Origin: ZC4RG30 sp964396335
GTDB lineage: Bacteria; Pseudomonadota; Gammaproteobacteria; Steroidobacterales; Steroidobacteraceae
Assembly: GCA_964396335.1 (NCBI GenBank)
Contig: CAYNEX010000034.1
Span: 1-23,086 of the forward strand
Direction: 5' to 3'
Length of the DNA stretch: 23,086 bases
The translations under genes and the position numbers were made by a program. Shown here in pieces: positions 1 through 7,719 of the stretch. Position 1 is the first letter of the stretch. The number at the start of each line of letters is the position of its first letter. The notes beneath the pieces are model-generated. The model was not told where the DNA came from. It made no database searches and was given only the letters and a program-made list of their open reading frames with translations.

Positions 1-548
1 TGCGCCTGTCGGTCACCGGCTCGCGCCTCGGCGAGATGCTGCAGCGGCGGCGCAATCTCACCGGCCGCACCGGCTGCGGTGTCTGCGGCGCCGAGACCAT
101 CGAAGATGCGATCCGTCGTCCGCCGCCGGTTCCGGCCGGCGGAGAGATCTCCCGTGACGCCCTGGTGGAGGCATTGCGCGCGCTGCGCGGCCGCCAGCCG
201 CTGGGGCAGGCCGCCGGCAGCCTGCATGCCGCCGCCTGGGTGAACTGGGGCGGCGAACTGGGCGAGGTGCGCGAGGACGTCGGCCGCCACAACGCGCTCG
301 ACAAGCTGATCGGCGCGCGGCTGCGCAGTGGCAGCGGGCTGGCCGATGGCTTTGCGCTGGTCACCAGCCGCGCCAGCTATGAGATGGTGCAGAAGGCCGC
401 CACGCTGGGCATCCGCATGCTGGTGGCCGTATCGGCGCCGACCGCGCTGGGCGTGCAGCTGGCGCGCGACTGCGGGTTGACGCTGGTGGGATTCGCGCGC
501 GAGGAGCAGCAGGTGGTCTACAGCCACCCGGAGCGGCTCATTCCCTGA
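1..548 (+). CDS. fdhD: FdhD, formate dehydrogenase sulfurtransferase (5' end missing)
   Basis: FdhD moves sulfur from IscS to the bis-MGD cofactor before it is inserted into formate dehydrogenase. The open frame enters from the left edge (first full codon at base 3) and gives 181 residues before the TGA at 546-548; family members are usually about 270-280 aa, so roughly the first third lies outside. Visible family signatures are the CGVCG motif holding the two sulfur-carrying cysteines, then EDVGRHNALDKLIG, then TSRASYEMVQKAATLGI and SAPTALGVQLA. The gene points towards mobB, and the last 11 bases of the two coding regions overlap in opposite directions. Its place in an island with a formate dehydrogenase fits its role. 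It probably corresponds to FdsC of NAD-linked systems. Confidence 0.95.
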   Translation, partial: RLSVTGSRLGEMLQRRRNLTGRTGCGVCGAETIEDAIRRPPPVPAGGEISRDALVEALRALRGRQPLGQAAGSLHAAAWVNWGGELGEVREDVGRHNALDKLIGARLRSGSGLADGFALVTSRASYEMVQKAATLGIRMLVAVSAPTALGVQLARDCGLTLVGFAREEQQVVYSHPERLIP

Positions 549-1086
549 CGGGATCGGCCACCAGCTGCCGGCGCACGTCGTCGATCGGCTGCGCCAGTCC
601 CAGCACCAGCTTCGCCACCGCGGGGATGTCATTCAGGTCGACGCTGCGCGCGTGCGTCACCTTGTCCGGCGCATCGGTGGCCACCGCGAGGATGCGCGCA
701 TCGCCCGGATGCAGCGGTTGCTTGCCGACCTCGGGGCGGTACACCTCGAGTTTCGGGTGCGCCTCGCGCTTGAAGCCTTCCACCAGCACCAGGTCGCAGG
801 GGCTGACCTTGCCCAGCAGGTCGGCCAGCGTCGGTTCGGGTTCATCCCCCAGCTCGTGCATCTGCACCCAGCGCCGCGCCGAGCAGATGATCACTTCGCT
901 GGCGCCGGACTTGCGGTGCTCGTATGAATCCTTGCCCGGGGTATCCACGTCGAAGGCGTGGTGCGCATGTTTCAGCGTGGCCACCTTCAGGCCCTGCTGT
1001 ACGAAATGGGGAATCAGGCGGGTGACCAGCACGGTCTTGCCCGAGCCGCTCCAGCCGACAATGCCGAGTACGCGTGGGGTTTGCAT
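538..1086 (-). CDS. mobB: MobB, molybdopterin-guanine dinucleotide biosynthesis adaptor GTPase
   Basis: MobB is a small P-loop GTP-binding protein that assists MobA in attaching GMP to molybdopterin. The 182-residue product starts MQTPRVLGIVGWSGSGKT, with the Walker A loop at about residues 11-18. It continues with the family segments TLKHAHHAFDVDTPGKDSYEHRKSGA and LVEGFKREAHPKLEVYR. An in-frame start further upstream (to 1281) exists but would run back through mobA and has no family similarity, so the ATG at 1086 was chosen. The gene is divergent from mobA with only 25 bp between the start codons and converges on fdhD with an 11-bp coding overlap. A good sigma70-like promoter places the predicted transcript start at or next to the ATG, so the mRNA may be leaderless. 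Confidence 0.93.
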   Translation of the reverse strand: MQTPRVLGIVGWSGSGKTVLVTRLIPHFVQQGLKVATLKHAHHAFDVDTPGKDSYEHRKSGASEVIICSARRWVQMHELGDEPEPTLADLLGKVSPCDLVLVEGFKREAHPKLEVYRPEVGKQPLHPGDARILAVATDAPDKVTHARSVDLNDIPAVAKLVLGLAQPIDDVRRQLVADPVRE

Positions 1087-1124
1087 GGCGGACCTTATAT
1101 AGTCCGTCGCGATGGCTGCCAACC
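1084..1124. promoter_or_regulatory. Divergent mobB/mobA promoter with overlapping -10 elements
   Basis: On the minus strand, TTGGCA (1122-1117) and TATAAG (1099-1094) are separated by exactly 17 bp, each matching the sigma70 consensus at 5 of 6 positions. Seven bases follow before the mobB ATG. On the plus strand, TATAGT (1098-1103) or TATATA (1096-1101) lies 8-10 bases before the mobA ATG, but no clear -35 is seen. The core lies inside an inverted repeat, CGGAC (1089-1093) and GTCCG (1102-1106). Neither direction leaves room for a normal leader, although AAGG six bases before mobB could act as a weak ribosome site if transcription began further upstream. Confidence 0.6.
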
Positions 1125-1708
1125 CGCATGTGGCCGGCGTGGTGATCGCCGGTGGTCGTTCGATCCGCTTCGGCGGAGAGAAGGCCGTGGCCACCTTCCA
1201 TGGCGAACCCTTGTTGCAGCGGGCCGCGCGGCGGCTGGCGCTGGCCTGCGGTGCGGTGGCGGTGAATGCACGCCCGGACACGCAGGCGATGGCGTTGGCG
1301 CGGCAGCTGGGCTACGAGGTGCTGCATGACGCGCCGGGTGATCCCGATGGACCGCTCTCCGGCGTGAAGGCCGGCCTGCAATGGGCACAGGCGCAGGGGG
1401 CGCGGATGCTGGCCGTGAGTCCCTGTGATGCGCCGCTGCTCCCTGAAGACCTCTACGCGCGCCTGGTGGCGGCCGCGGGCGAGGGCGCGGCGATGGCCGT
1501 TACCAGCGAGGGACGCCAGCCGCTGTGTGCGGTGTGGCCGGTGACGGCGCTTCCGATGCTGACCGCCGCGCTGGCCGACGGCAATCATCCGCCGACCTGG
1601 CGAATGCTCGAGCAGGTGGGTGTGACAAAAGTGATGTTCGAACCCGCTGCGGGCTTTGCAAACGCCAACACGCGCGAGGAACTGGCGCGGCTGGAAGCGG
1701 GCGGTTGA
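1112..1708 (+). CDS. mobA: MobA, molybdenum cofactor guanylyltransferase
   Basis: MobA transfers GMP from GTP to Mo- or W-molybdopterin, making the guanine dinucleotide cofactor used by formate dehydrogenases of the DMSO-reductase family. The 198-residue product is of normal length. It shows the nucleotidyltransferase signature GVVIAGGRSIRFGGEK at about residues 9-24, the GDPDGPLSGVKAGLQ segment, and SPCDAPLLP with the metal-binding aspartate. The ATG at 1112 puts the signature at the usual distance from the N-terminus. No Shine-Dalgarno sequence precedes it, and a -10-like element sits 8-10 bases upstream, so a leaderless message is possible. The gene is divergent from mobB and converges on moeA across a 51-bp gap that holds a strong hairpin. 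Confidence 0.95.
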   Translation: MAANPHVAGVVIAGGRSIRFGGEKAVATFHGEPLLQRAARRLALACGAVAVNARPDTQAMALARQLGYEVLHDAPGDPDGPLSGVKAGLQWAQAQGARMLAVSPCDAPLLPEDLYARLVAAAGEGAAMAVTSEGRQPLCAVWPVTALPMLTAALADGNHPPTWRMLEQVGVTKVMFEPAAGFANANTREELARLEAGG

Positions 1709-1717
1709 CAAGAAAGC

Positions 1718-1751
1718 TTCGCCGCGACCGCCGGAAGCGATGCGCGGCGAA
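1718..1751. terminator. Hairpin between convergent mobA and moeA, likely bidirectional terminator
   Basis: TTCGCCGCG (1718-1726) and CGCGGCGAA (1743-1751) form a perfect 9-bp stem with a 16-base loop. It lies 10 bp past the mobA stop and 9 bp past the moeA stop. On the minus strand the stem is followed by a T-rich stretch (GCTTTCTTG), favouring termination of the fdsB-fdsA-moeA transcript. On the plus strand there is no U-tract. Confidence 0.6.
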
Positions 1752-1759
1752 ACCGATGC

Positions 1760-2965
1760 CTACCAGCGGTACAGGTCCGCCTCGAAGCCGTCCGGATATC
1801 CCTCCGGCGACGGCGGCAGCTCGACAAAACCATCGGTGCCGGCCAGGGCGAGGAAATCTCCCGACCCCTGCGGCAGCCGCGCGCTCGCCAATGCCGGCTT
1901 GCCTGCCGCGGGTTGCAGCACCACCGGCATGAAGTAGGTGAGCTTGCGGCCACCCAGCGCGCTGTCCATCACGGCGCGCGCCTGCGGCCCGCTGCGCTGG
2001 CCCATCATCGCGCGCAGCGCGGGCAGCACGTAACGCACCAGGCACACCAGCGTCGATACCGGGTTGCCGGGCAGGCCGAACACCAGCTGGCCAGCGGGGC
2101 CCACGCCGAACCACATCGGCCGGCCGGGGCGCTGCGCCACCTGGTAGAACACCTCTTTCACGCCCAGCGCCTTCAGTGCGCCCGGCACGAAATCGAACTT
2201 GCCCTTCGACACGCCGCCGCTGAGCACCAGCGCGTCGTTGCCGGCCAGCATTTCGCCGATGCGACGCTGCATCAGTCCGGCGTCGTCGCGCAGGTGTTCA
2301 TCCTGCGTGGCGGTGAAACCATGCAGGCGCAGCGCGGCCGCCACGGCATGGGCATTGGAGCGTCGCACCTGGTGGTCGGCGATGGGCTGGCCGGGTTCGA
2401 CCAGTTCGTCGCCGGTGGAGATCACCATGATCTTCGGCAGGCGCGACACCAGCACCTCGGGCATGCCGGCGGAGGCCACGGTGGCCACCTCGGCCGCGCC
2501 CAGGCGCATGCCCTCGGTGAGCATCGGCACGCCGGGCGAACTGTCGGAGCCGCGCCGCTGCACATTGCGCCAGGGTTCGCCGGTGGCTTCGTCCTTCAGC
2601 ACCAGGTGGCCGTCGGTGACGTCGTATTCCTCCACCGGGATCACGCAGTCGGTGCCATGCGGCATCACCGCGCCGGTCATCACCTCGATGGCGGCATCGC
2701 CGGCCTGCAGCTGCATCGGCACGGCGCCGGCCGCCTGCGTGCCCTGGATGCGGAAGCGCCGCGTGCCGGCCTCGAAGCCGCTGCTGTGGATGGCCACGCC
2801 ATCCATGCAGACACGATCGAACGGCGGATTGTCGCGCTCGGCCATGACCTGCTGGCGCAGCACGCGGCCGGCCGCATCGGCCAGCCGCACCGATTCCGCC
2901 GGCAGCAGCTTCACGCTGTCGAGGATGCGTCCGGCCGCTTCGGCCGGTGTCAGCGCCTTGCTCAG
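1760..2965 (-). CDS. moeA: MoeA, molybdopterin molybdenumtransferase, probable CTG start
   Basis: MoeA inserts molybdate or tungstate into adenylylated molybdopterin. Family features are DNPPFDRVCMDGVAI near the N-terminus, MTGAVMPHGTDCVIPVEEY, ISTGDELVEPGQ, the LSGGVSKGKFDFV motif and FGLPGNPVSTLV. The first ATG/GTG/TTG in frame is a GTG at 2914, but the 17 codons before it (ending ...TPAEAAGRILDS) look like the normal N-terminal helix of MoeA. In that stretch the only plausible start is CTG at 2965. It has GAGGAGG 7 bases upstream and overlaps the fdsA stop as CTGA. That start gives 401 residues, the usual family size. The gene is the last of the fdsB-fdsA-moeA operon. The CTG start is inferred; the identity of the protein is not in doubt. 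Confidence 0.93.
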   Translation of the reverse strand: MSKALTPAEAAGRILDSVKLLPAESVRLADAAGRVLRQQVMAERDNPPFDRVCMDGVAIHSSGFEAGTRRFRIQGTQAAGAVPMQLQAGDAAIEVMTGAVMPHGTDCVIPVEEYDVTDGHLVLKDEATGEPWRNVQRRGSDSSPGVPMLTEGMRLGAAEVATVASAGMPEVLVSRLPKIMVISTGDELVEPGQPIADHQVRRSNAHAVAAALRLHGFTATQDEHLRDDAGLMQRRIGEMLAGNDALVLSGGVSKGKFDFVPGALKALGVKEVFYQVAQRPGRPMWFGVGPAGQLVFGLPGNPVSTLVCLVRYVLPALRAMMGQRSGPQARAVMDSALGGRKLTYFMPVVLQPAAGKPALASARLPQGSGDFLALAGTDGFVELPPSPEGYPDGFEADLYRW

Positions 2966-5826
2966 ACCGATGCCTCCTCGACATTGCGACGGTAACCGAC
3001 GCTCTGCGGCGGCGTGCCACCCTTCGAGACGGCCACGGCGCAGTACTTGAACTCCGGGATCTTGCCGAAGGGATCCAGCGCCGAGTTGGTCAGCACATTG
3101 GCCGCCGCCTCGTAGTAGGCGAACGGGATGAACACCGCGCCCTGCGGCGTGCCATCGTCACGGCGCACGTTGATCGCCACCTCACCGCGGCGCGAACGCA
3201 CGGTGATGGTGTCACCGGGCAGGATGCCCAGGCGCTGCAGGTCGGCACCGTTCAGCGACGCCGTGGCGATGGGCTCGATGGCGTCGAGCACATTCGAGCG
3301 GCGCGTCATGCTGCCGGTGTGCCAGTGTTCCAGCTGGCGGCCGGTGATCAGCACGAACGGGTAATCCACGTCCGGACGTTCGTCGGCCGGGATGATGTCG
3401 GCCGGCACCAGCTTCACGCGGCCGTCGGCCGTCGGGAAACGATCGATGAACACGGTCGGCTGGCCCGGATCCTCGTCACTGAGGCAGGGGTAGGTGACGC
3501 TGGACTCATTCGCCACGCGCTCCCAGCTGATGCCACCGATGGCCTCGTGCATGGCCTGGCGCATCTCCTCGTAGACGGCGGCGACGCCGCTTTCCTCGCC
3601 GGGATAGTTCCACGGCAGGCCGATGCGGGTGGCGATCTGCTGGATGATCCACAGGTCCTGGCGGGCATCGCCGGGCGGATCGAGCGCGCGGCGGCCCATC
3701 TGCACCATGCGGTCGGTGTTGGTCACCGTGCCGGTCTTCTCCGGCCAGGCGCTGGCGGGCAGCACCACGTCGGCATACCAGGCGGTCTCGGTCAGGAAGA
3801 TGTCCTGCACCACCAGGTGCTCGAGCGCGCACAGCGCCTCACGGGCGTGGTTGAGGTCCGGATCGGACATCGCCGGGTTCTCGCCCATGATGTACATGCC
3901 GCGGATCTTGTGCGGATCGCTGTCATCGACCAGGCACTTGTCCATGATCTCGACCACGGTGTAGCCGGGCTTGTCGTCCAGCTTCGTGTTCCAGAACTTC
4001 TCGAAGCGCGCGTGCGCCTCCGGGTTCGAGACCCGCTGGTAGTTCGGGAACATCATCGGGATCAGGCCGGCGTCGCTGGCGCCCTGCACGTTGTTCTGGC
4101 CGCGCAGCGGATGCAGGCCCGAGCCGGGCTTGCCGATCTGGCCGGTGACGCTGACCAGCGCGATCAGGCAGCGCGCATTGTCGGTGCCGTGCACGTGCTG
4201 GCTGACGCCCATGCCCCACAGGATCATCGCCGCCTTCGCCTTGGCGAAGGCGCGCGCCACCTCGCGGATGGTGGCGGCCGGGATGCCGCAGATCGGGGCC
4301 ATGGCCTCGGGGCTGTAGCCCTGCACGTTCTGCTTCAGCGCCTCGAAGTTGTTGGCGCGGTTGCGGATGAACTCCTCGTTGACCAGGCCTTCCTCGATGA
4401 CCGTGTAGATCATCGCGTTCAGCAGCGCCACGTCGGTGTCCGGGCGGAACTGCAGCACGCGCCAGGCGTGGCGGCCGATGTCGGTGACGCGCGGGTCGGC
4501 GAGCACGATCCTGGTGCCGCGCCTGGCGGCGTTCTTCATCCACGTGGCCGCCACCGGGTGGTTGGAAGTGGGGTTGGAGCCGATCACCATGATCAGCTCG
4601 GCGTGCTCCACGTCGTTGACCTGGTTGGACACCGCGCCGGAGCCCACGCCCTCGAGCAGCGCGGCCACGCTGGAGGCATGGCACAGGCGGGTGCAGTGGT
4701 CGACGTTGTTGCTGCCGAAGCCGGTGCGCACCAGCTTCTGGAACAGGTACGCTTCCTCGTTGCTGCCCTTGGCCGAGCCGAAGCCGGCCAGCGCCTTGTT
4801 GCCATACTGCTCGCGCAGCGCCTTGAGCTTGCCGGCGGCGAGGTCGAGCGCCTCTTCCCAGGTGGCCTCGCGGAACACCTCGCGCCAGCGGGCAGGATCG
4901 CCCACCTCGGCCGGGTTCTTGGGCACGCCGGGCTTCCTGACCAGCGGCTTCGTGAGGCGGTGCGGATGGTGCACGTAGTCGAAGCCGAAGCGGCCCTTCA
5001 CGCACAGGCGGCCATGGTTGGCCGGGCCGTCGCGGCCGTCGACGCTGACGATCTTCCCGTCCTTGATGTTGTAGGTGAGCAGGCAGCCCACGCCGCAGAA
5101 CGGGCACACCGAATCCACCTTCTTCTCGACCTGCTGCGGGCCGACCAGCGTCTTGGGCATCAGCGCGCCGGTGGGACAGGCCTGCACGCACTCGCCGCAG
5201 GCCACGCAGCTGGACTCGCCCATGGGGTCGGCGAGGTCGAAGACCGGCAGGGCGTGCCGGCCGCGGAAGGCGAAGCCGATCACGTCGTTGACCTGCTCCT
5301 CGCGGCAGGCGCGCACGCAGCGCGTGCACTGGATGCAGGCGTCGAGGTTGACCAGCATGGCCGGATGCGAGGCATCGCAGGCCGGCTGTTCACGGCGCAG
5401 CGCGCGCAGTTCCGGGCGCACCTGGATGCCCAGGCGCGCGGCCCATTCGGAAAGCTCGCCATGCTGGCGCGTGGCGTCGTTGCCGTCCCACTTGTAGCCC
5501 TCGTCGGGCATGTCGGACAGCAGCATCTCCACCACCATCTTCTGGCTCTTCTGCGCGCGTTCGCTGGTGGCCTTCACCTTCATGCCGGGCGTGACCGCGC
5601 GGCAGCAGGAGGGCGCCAGCGTGCGCTCGCCATCGATCTCGACCACGCAGGCGCGGCAGTTGCCGTCCGGGCGGTAGCCGGGTGTGTAGCAGAGACGCGG
5701 GATCTCGGTACCGAGGCGCTCGGCGGCCTGCAGGATGGTCTCGCCGGGCTGCGCCTTCACCTTCACGCCATCGAGTTCGAACTCGACGGTGGCCGGTGTC
5801 ATCACCAGATCTTGGGCAGCACTCAT
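2962..5826 (-). CDS. fdsA: NAD-linked formate dehydrogenase catalytic (alpha) subunit, FdsA/Fdh1A type
   Basis: This cytoplasmic subunit interconverts formate and CO2 at a bis-MGD Mo or W site and passes electrons through Fe-S clusters to the NAD-reducing subunit. The 954-residue product begins with a plant-type [2Fe-2S] domain (Cys46, 57, 60, 74). A two-[4Fe-4S] ferredoxin region follows (Cys164/167/170/174 and Cys207/210/213/217). Next is the CPFCGVGC cluster of the oxidoreductase fold (Cys241/244/248/275). DHCTRLCHAS then supplies Cys382 as the likely metal ligand, with His383 beside it; there is no selenocysteine. The C-terminal part carries the dinucleotide-binding segment (ITGRQLEHWHTGSMTRRS). 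The ATG at 5826 was chosen because a longer frame upstream only reads back through fdsB. Two bases separate it from the fdsB stop, and moeA overlaps its own stop. Tungsten use is suggested by the nearby tup genes, not by the protein sequence alone. Confidence 0.95.
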   Translation of the reverse strand: MSAAQDLVMTPATVEFELDGVKVKAQPGETILQAAERLGTEIPRLCYTPGYRPDGNCRACVVEIDGERTLAPSCCRAVTPGMKVKATSERAQKSQKMVVEMLLSDMPDEGYKWDGNDATRQHGELSEWAARLGIQVRPELRALRREQPACDASHPAMLVNLDACIQCTRCVRACREEQVNDVIGFAFRGRHALPVFDLADPMGESSCVACGECVQACPTGALMPKTLVGPQQVEKKVDSVCPFCGVGCLLTYNIKDGKIVSVDGRDGPANHGRLCVKGRFGFDYVHHPHRLTKPLVRKPGVPKNPAEVGDPARWREVFREATWEEALDLAAGKLKALREQYGNKALAGFGSAKGSNEEAYLFQKLVRTGFGSNNVDHCTRLCHASSVAALLEGVGSGAVSNQVNDVEHAELIMVIGSNPTSNHPVAATWMKNAARRGTRIVLADPRVTDIGRHAWRVLQFRPDTDVALLNAMIYTVIEEGLVNEEFIRNRANNFEALKQNVQGYSPEAMAPICGIPAATIREVARAFAKAKAAMILWGMGVSQHVHGTDNARCLIALVSVTGQIGKPGSGLHPLRGQNNVQGASDAGLIPMMFPNYQRVSNPEAHARFEKFWNTKLDDKPGYTVVEIMDKCLVDDSDPHKIRGMYIMGENPAMSDPDLNHAREALCALEHLVVQDIFLTETAWYADVVLPASAWPEKTGTVTNTDRMVQMGRRALDPPGDARQDLWIIQQIATRIGLPWNYPGEESGVAAVYEEMRQAMHEAIGGISWERVANESSVTYPCLSDEDPGQPTVFIDRFPTADGRVKLVPADIIPADERPDVDYPFVLITGRQLEHWHTGSMTRRSNVLDAIEPIATASLNGADLQRLGILPGDTITVRSRRGEVAINVRRDDGTPQGAVFIPFAYYEAAANVLTNSALDPFGKIPEFKYCAVAVSKGGTPPQSVGYRRNVEEASV

Positions 5827-5828
5827 TG

Positions 5829-7616
5829 TCAGACCTCTTCCGGAAAGTACTTCTGCACGCAGCGCACGGGATTCGGCGCCGCCTGACCCAGGCCGCAGAT
5901 CGAGGCATCGGTCATCACCTGGTTCAGGTCCTCGAGCGTGGCGTGGTCCCATTTCTCCGCGCGCATCAGCTGCGCGGCCTTGCCCGTGCCGACACGGCAG
6001 GGCGTGCACTGGCCGCAGCTCTCGTGCTCGAAGAAACGCATCATGTTCAGCGCCGCGTCACGGGCGCGATCCTTGTTCGACAGCACGATCACCGCCGCGG
6101 AGCCGATGAAGCAGCCATGCGGCTGCAGTGTGTCGAAGTCGAGCGGCACATCGGCCAGGCGGGCGGGCAGGATGCCGCCGGAGGCGCCGCCGGGCAGGTA
6201 GGCATACAGCTCGTGCCCCGGCTCCATGCCGCCGCAGAATTCATCCACCAGTTCGCGCAGCGAGATGCCGGCTGGAGCGAGCTTCACGCCCGGCTCGCGC
6301 ACGCGGCCGCTGACGCTGTAGGAACGCAGGCCCTTGCGGCCATTGCGGCCGAAGCCGGCGAACCATTCGGCGCCGCGCTCGATGATGTCGCGCACCCAGT
6401 ACAGCGACTCGAAGTTGTGCTCGAGCGTGGGGCGGCCGAACAGGCCCACCTGCGCGATGTAGGGCGGACGCATGCGCGGCTCGCCGCGCTTGCCCTCGAT
6501 GCTCTCGATCATCGCGGACTCTTCACCGCAGATGTAGGCGCCGGCGCCGCGGCGCAGCTCGATGTGCGGCAGCGCGAAGGGCGGATCGGCGCGCAGCAGT
6601 TCCAGTTCGCGTTCGAGGATGGCGCGGCAGCCGTGGTATTCGTCGCGCAGGTAGATGTAGCAGGCCTCGGTGCCCACCACGCGCGCGGCGATCAACAGGC
6701 CTTCGAGGAAGCGATGCGGATCGCGTTCGAGGTAGGTGCGGTCCTTGAAGGTGCCCGGCTCGCCCTCGTCGATGTTCACCGCCATCAGGCGCGGCGCGGG
6801 CTGTTCGCGCACGATGCCCCACTTGCGGCCGGTGGGGAAACCGGCGCCGCCGAGGCCGCGCAGGCCCGAATCGGACAGCACCTTGATGACCTCGTCACCG
6901 CCCAGGTCGCCGCGCGCCACGCGCGTGGCCAGCTCATAGCCGCCTTTTGCGCGATAGGCGCGCAGGCCCACATAGGCCGGCGACACTTCGGCGGGGGAAC
7001 GGGTGATCGGCGTCGGACCGGCGGAGGCCGGATCGAAATCGCCGCTGCCATCGGCCACCGGATGCGCCACGTTGCCGCGCGCCACGGCCGTCTCGACCTG
7101 CTCGACGGTGGCCTGCACCACCGGGGCCTGATTCACCACCGCCACCGGTGCCTGCTCGCAGCGGCCCACGCAGGGCGCGGCGATGACACGCACGTCGCTG
7201 CCGAGCAGCGCCGGCAGTTTCTGCAGCAGCTCATTGGCGCCGCGCATCTCGCAGGCGAGGCCGTCGCAGACACGCACGGTGATGCGCGCGGGCTCCTCGC
7301 CATCACGCAGCACCTCGAAGTGGTGATAGAAGGTGGCCACTTCGAACACCTCGGCCATCGGGATGTTCATCTGCCGCGCCAGCGCCACCAGGTGGCGGTC
7401 ATGCAGGCCGCGGTAGAAATCGTTCAGCTTGTGCAGGTTCTCGATCAGCAGGTCGCGGCGATGCGGACCGGGGCCGATCAGCGCCTGCACCTCGGCCATC
7501 GCGGCATGCTCGGGCTGGCGGCCCTTCAGCTTGGACTTCTTGCGCAGGCGACCGCGCATCTGGTCCACGGAGGTGACGGCGACGACGGGGGACGGGGGTG
7601 TTTGAGTGGTGCTCAT
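5829..7616 (-). CDS. fdsB: Formate dehydrogenase NAD-reducing subunit, FdsG-FdsB (NuoE+NuoF) fusion
   Basis: This subunit takes electrons from the catalytic subunit and reduces NAD+ through FMN. The 595-residue protein joins two modules that are separate genes in Rhodobacter and Cupriavidus fds operons. Residues about 35-180 are a full NuoE/FdsG-like domain: a helical bundle plus a thioredoxin-like [2Fe-2S] fold with Cys117, 122, 149 and 153. Residues about 215-595 are NuoF/FdsB-like: FMN site GLRGLGGAGFPTGRKW (251-266), NIDEGEPGTFKDR (281-293), NAD site GAGAYICGEESAM (357-369), and the [4Fe-4S] motif SCGQCTPC (Cys534/537/540) with Cys574. The arrangement matches the two-subunit tungsten enzyme FDH1 of Methylorubrum extorquens (known family). 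The start at 7616 (MSTTQ) is preferred to one at 7649; neither has a strong ribosome site. The gene is first in the fdsB-fdsA-moeA operon. Confidence 0.94.
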   Translation of the reverse strand: MSTTQTPPSPVVAVTSVDQMRGRLRKKSKLKGRQPEHAAMAEVQALIGPGPHRRDLLIENLHKLNDFYRGLHDRHLVALARQMNIPMAEVFEVATFYHHFEVLRDGEEPARITVRVCDGLACEMRGANELLQKLPALLGSDVRVIAAPCVGRCEQAPVAVVNQAPVVQATVEQVETAVARGNVAHPVADGSGDFDPASAGPTPITRSPAEVSPAYVGLRAYRAKGGYELATRVARGDLGGDEVIKVLSDSGLRGLGGAGFPTGRKWGIVREQPAPRLMAVNIDEGEPGTFKDRTYLERDPHRFLEGLLIAARVVGTEACYIYLRDEYHGCRAILERELELLRADPPFALPHIELRRGAGAYICGEESAMIESIEGKRGEPRMRPPYIAQVGLFGRPTLEHNFESLYWVRDIIERGAEWFAGFGRNGRKGLRSYSVSGRVREPGVKLAPAGISLRELVDEFCGGMEPGHELYAYLPGGASGGILPARLADVPLDFDTLQPHGCFIGSAAVIVLSNKDRARDAALNMMRFFEHESCGQCTPCRVGTGKAAQLMRAEKWDHATLEDLNQVMTDASICGLGQAAPNPVRCVQKYFPEEV

Positions 7617-7719
7617 GATCTCGATGTCGGGCAGGGCGCAGCCCCGCAAACCGGGCAGAATAATTCCAGAAGAATATCATGCACCCCCGGAACTTAGCCT
7701 CGTGGAAGCCCTTCACAAC
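7617..7719. promoter_or_regulatory. Divergent control region between fdsB and the YqeB-like/tup operon
   Basis: This 103-bp gap must hold the promoters for the dehydrogenase (minus) and for the tungstate-uptake operon (plus). It contains an AT-rich patch unusual for the window, with a direct repeat CAGAATAAT (7656-7664) and CAGAAGAAT (7667-7675) spaced one helical turn (11 bp) apart. Possible -10 elements are TATTCT on minus (7676-7671 and 7662-7657) and TATCAT on plus (7675-7680). No convincing -35 was found for either. Confidence 0.4.

Noticed and set aside
1087..1281. N-terminal extension of mobB to 247 residues
   Set aside because: It would run through mobA on the opposite strand and adds sequence without MobB similarity; the ATG at 1086 fits the family start and the promoter.
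4681..4693. Selenocysteine at the formate dehydrogenase active site
   Set aside because: The metal-ligand codon reads as cysteine (Cys382, RLCHAS); there is no in-frame TGA.
2947..5886. A 979-codon open frame on the plus strand
   Set aside because: It is the mirror of fdsA: rich in His, Ala, Gly, Arg and Val with no domain signature, and the opposite strand encodes a complete formate dehydrogenase subunit with all its cysteines.
5827..6009. N-terminal extension of fdsA upstream of 5826
   Set aside because: The extra residues are an out-of-frame reading of the end of fdsB.
7655..7672. Possible sigma54 promoter (GG...GC) for fdsB on the minus strand
   Set aside because: The spacing between GG and GC is nine bases, not the required ten, and the flanking bases do not match.
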